NCBI GenBank assembly: GCA_028282885.1
Contig: JANQGX010000012.1
Location: 248,001-312,000, forward strand
Direction: 5' to 3'
Source of the DNA: SAR324 cluster bacterium
Lineage (GTDB): Bacteria; SAR324; XYD2-FULL-50-16
Length of the DNA stretch: 64,000 nt
The notes beneath the pieces are model-generated. The model was not told the DNA's origin. It did not search any database and saw only the letters and a list, made by a program, of their open reading frames with translations. This document shows positions 63,043 through 64,000 of the stretch, in pieces. The translations under genes were made by a program, and so were the position numbers. The number at the start of each line of letters is the position of its first letter. The first letter of the stretch is position 1.

Positions 63043-64000
63043 ATGGATTGGAGTACCACTCTTTTAGTAATGCTGTCGGCGCTTATGGTAATCCTGCTCA
63101 GCGGCATTCCTGTAGCTTTCGCCTTCTTGCTGTTTAATCTTCTCGGTGTGCTGTACTTTATGGGACCGATGGGTATCACAATGCTCTCCGTGAGCTTGTT
63201 CAGCTCGATAGCTAAATTCACCATCGCACCTGTACCCCTGTTTATTTTGATGGGCACAGTCCTGTTCCACTCGGGTCTGGCTAAGCGGGTGATAGATATC
63301 ATGGACGACTGGATGGGGCGTATGCCGGGCAGGTTGAGTGTCCTGACCCTGGTTTCGGGAACCGTTTTCGCCACACTTTCCGGATCGACCATCGCCACTT
63401 CAGGAACACTGGGGACATTGCTGATCCCGGAAATGCAGAAGCGAGGGTATAAAAAAACCATGGCCATCGGTCCCATCATGGGGGTGGGCGGACTGGCAAT
63501 GATTATCCCTCCCAGCGCCCTGGCTGTGGTCCTTGGCGGGCTGGGGAAAATCTCGATCGGCAAACTACTGATCGGAGGCATCTTACCGGGATTGCTGATA
63601 GCCGCTCTTTACCTGACTTATATTATCGGCAGATGTTATCTGCAACCATCCGTGGCACCAAGTTATGTTGTAAAGCGCATATCAATTTCGAAGAAAATCC
63701 AAAACACCATTGTGTATGCGCTGCCCATGTTGTTGATTATTGTTGCTGTCCTGGGCAGTATATTCTTCGGAATCGCCACTCCTACAGAGGCTGCGGCGCT
63801 GGGCGCCGTCACCTCTTTTATTCTGTGCGCCTTGTATGGAAAACTGAACCTGAGAATAATGGGAAAGGCCTCTGTCAGTGCGGTGGAAGTGACAGCCATG
63901 GTGTTCATGATTCTCGCCGGATCGATGGCCTTCAGCCAGATCCTGGCGTTCAGCGGTGTCAGTCGGGAGCTTATACATGTGATCACCAAACTGGATGTCT
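63043..64000 (+). CDS. dctM: TRAP transporter large permease (DctM family), partial
   Basis: The ATG at 63043 has a CGGAGGA site. The frame is open to the window end, 319 codons, out of about 430 expected. It begins MDWSTTLLVMLSALMVILLS, and has the family motifs FILMGTVLFHSGLA, VSGTVFATLSGSTIATSGTL and GVGGLAMIIPPSALAVVLGG and TPTEAAALGAV. It is the sodium-coupled transport subunit. Because it has no stop inside the window, it is easily overlooked. Confidence 0.95.
   Translation, partial: MDWSTTLLVMLSALMVILLSGIPVAFAFLLFNLLGVLYFMGPMGITMLSVSLFSSIAKFTIAPVPLFILMGTVLFHSGLAKRVIDIMDDWMGRMPGRLSVLTLVSGTVFATLSGSTIATSGTLGTLLIPEMQKRGYKKTMAIGPIMGVGGLAMIIPPSALAVVLGGLGKISIGKLLIGGILPGLLIAALYLTYIIGRCYLQPSVAPSYVVKRISISKKIQNTIVYALPMLLIIVAVLGSIFFGIATPTEAAALGAVTSFILCALYGKLNLRIMGKASVSAVEVTAMVFMILAGSMAFSQILAFSGVSRELIHVITKLDV

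Noticed and set aside
63030-63581. 183-codon open frame on the minus strand near the window end
   Set aside because: It is antisense to dctM, which is open to the window end and has full family motifs.
1-64000. CRISPR arrays, tRNA or rRNA genes
   Set aside because: I looked for regularly spaced repeats and for TTCGA-loop cloverleaf patterns in the gaps and found none; a tRNA or ncRNA scan would be needed to exclude small RNA genes.

Overview
The window looks like chromosome of a flagellated, diderm (Gram-negative) bacterium of moderate GC, most likely from the Desulfobacterota/deltaproteobacterial or SAR324-like part of the tree. This is inferred from SPOR and LytR_C envelope proteins, CheZ-type phosphatases, an MJ0042 zinc-ribbon protein, several DUF362 and NapH-like iron-sulfur proteins, TRAP transport and Old-Yellow-Enzyme-type flavoenzymes. 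No rRNA or universal marker suitable for exact placement is present. No tRNA, rRNA or CRISPR array was recognised.

Region 1 (1-26.2 kb) is a housekeeping core. On the minus strand lie two CheZ-type and SPOR genes, ftsA-ftsZ, two membrane FHA-domain genes, argJ, pdxB and the start of rodZ. On the plus strand follow a glutamine-rich exported protein with a BatC-like tail, hemW, sucCD and a 630-residue protein resembling spirochaetal cytoplasmic filament protein CfpA. Then come an MJ0042 zinc-ribbon protein, an exported pair (a LytR_C protein and an unknown) followed by a second, longer CheZ-like gene, and convergent flagellar genes (flaG, a FlgN-like gene) next to mnmE.

Region 2 (26.2-39 kb) is accessory. 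Three decayed IS91-family transposase relics (26.5, 33.5 and 38.45 kb, all minus) and the 3' end of a group II intron (38.25 kb) separate two cargo blocks. Block A holds an SDR dehydrogenase, a regulator that joins a catalytically incomplete tyrosine-integrase domain to a GntR/FCD repressor, a complete polar amino acid ABC importer and a VOC-family enzyme. A near-identical promoter/operator element precedes both the SDR and the importer. Block B holds a REC-PAS protein and a three-gene H-NOX / histidine kinase / response regulator operon for nitric oxide (or oxygen) sensing.

Region 3 (39-43.8 kb) is a probable extracytoplasmic electron-transfer operon: a DUF362 protein, a DUF6599-like protein, a second DUF362 gene broken by a one-base frameshift, a NapH/NapG-like fused polyferredoxin and an FMN-binding lipoprotein. 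Region 4 (43.9-50.5 kb) is a minus-strand operon of two SDRs, a small membrane protein, a DUF362 lipoprotein, a permease and a patatin-like lipoprotein, with a divergent TetR regulator. A membrane LytTR regulator follows.

Region 5 (51.9-64 kb, continuing off the end) is a catabolic gene set all on the plus strand: a ketopantoate-reductase-like enzyme, two lactate/malate-dehydrogenase-like enzymes, two FeS-flavin ene-reductase-type oxidoreductases, a GntR/FCD regulator, a nitroreductase-family enzyme and a TRAP transporter (P, Q, M). A pair of identical 14-bp palindromic sites in opposite orientation lies upstream of its first gene. The substrate cannot be read from sequence; the set looks like uptake plus stepwise oxidation and reduction of a carboxylate.
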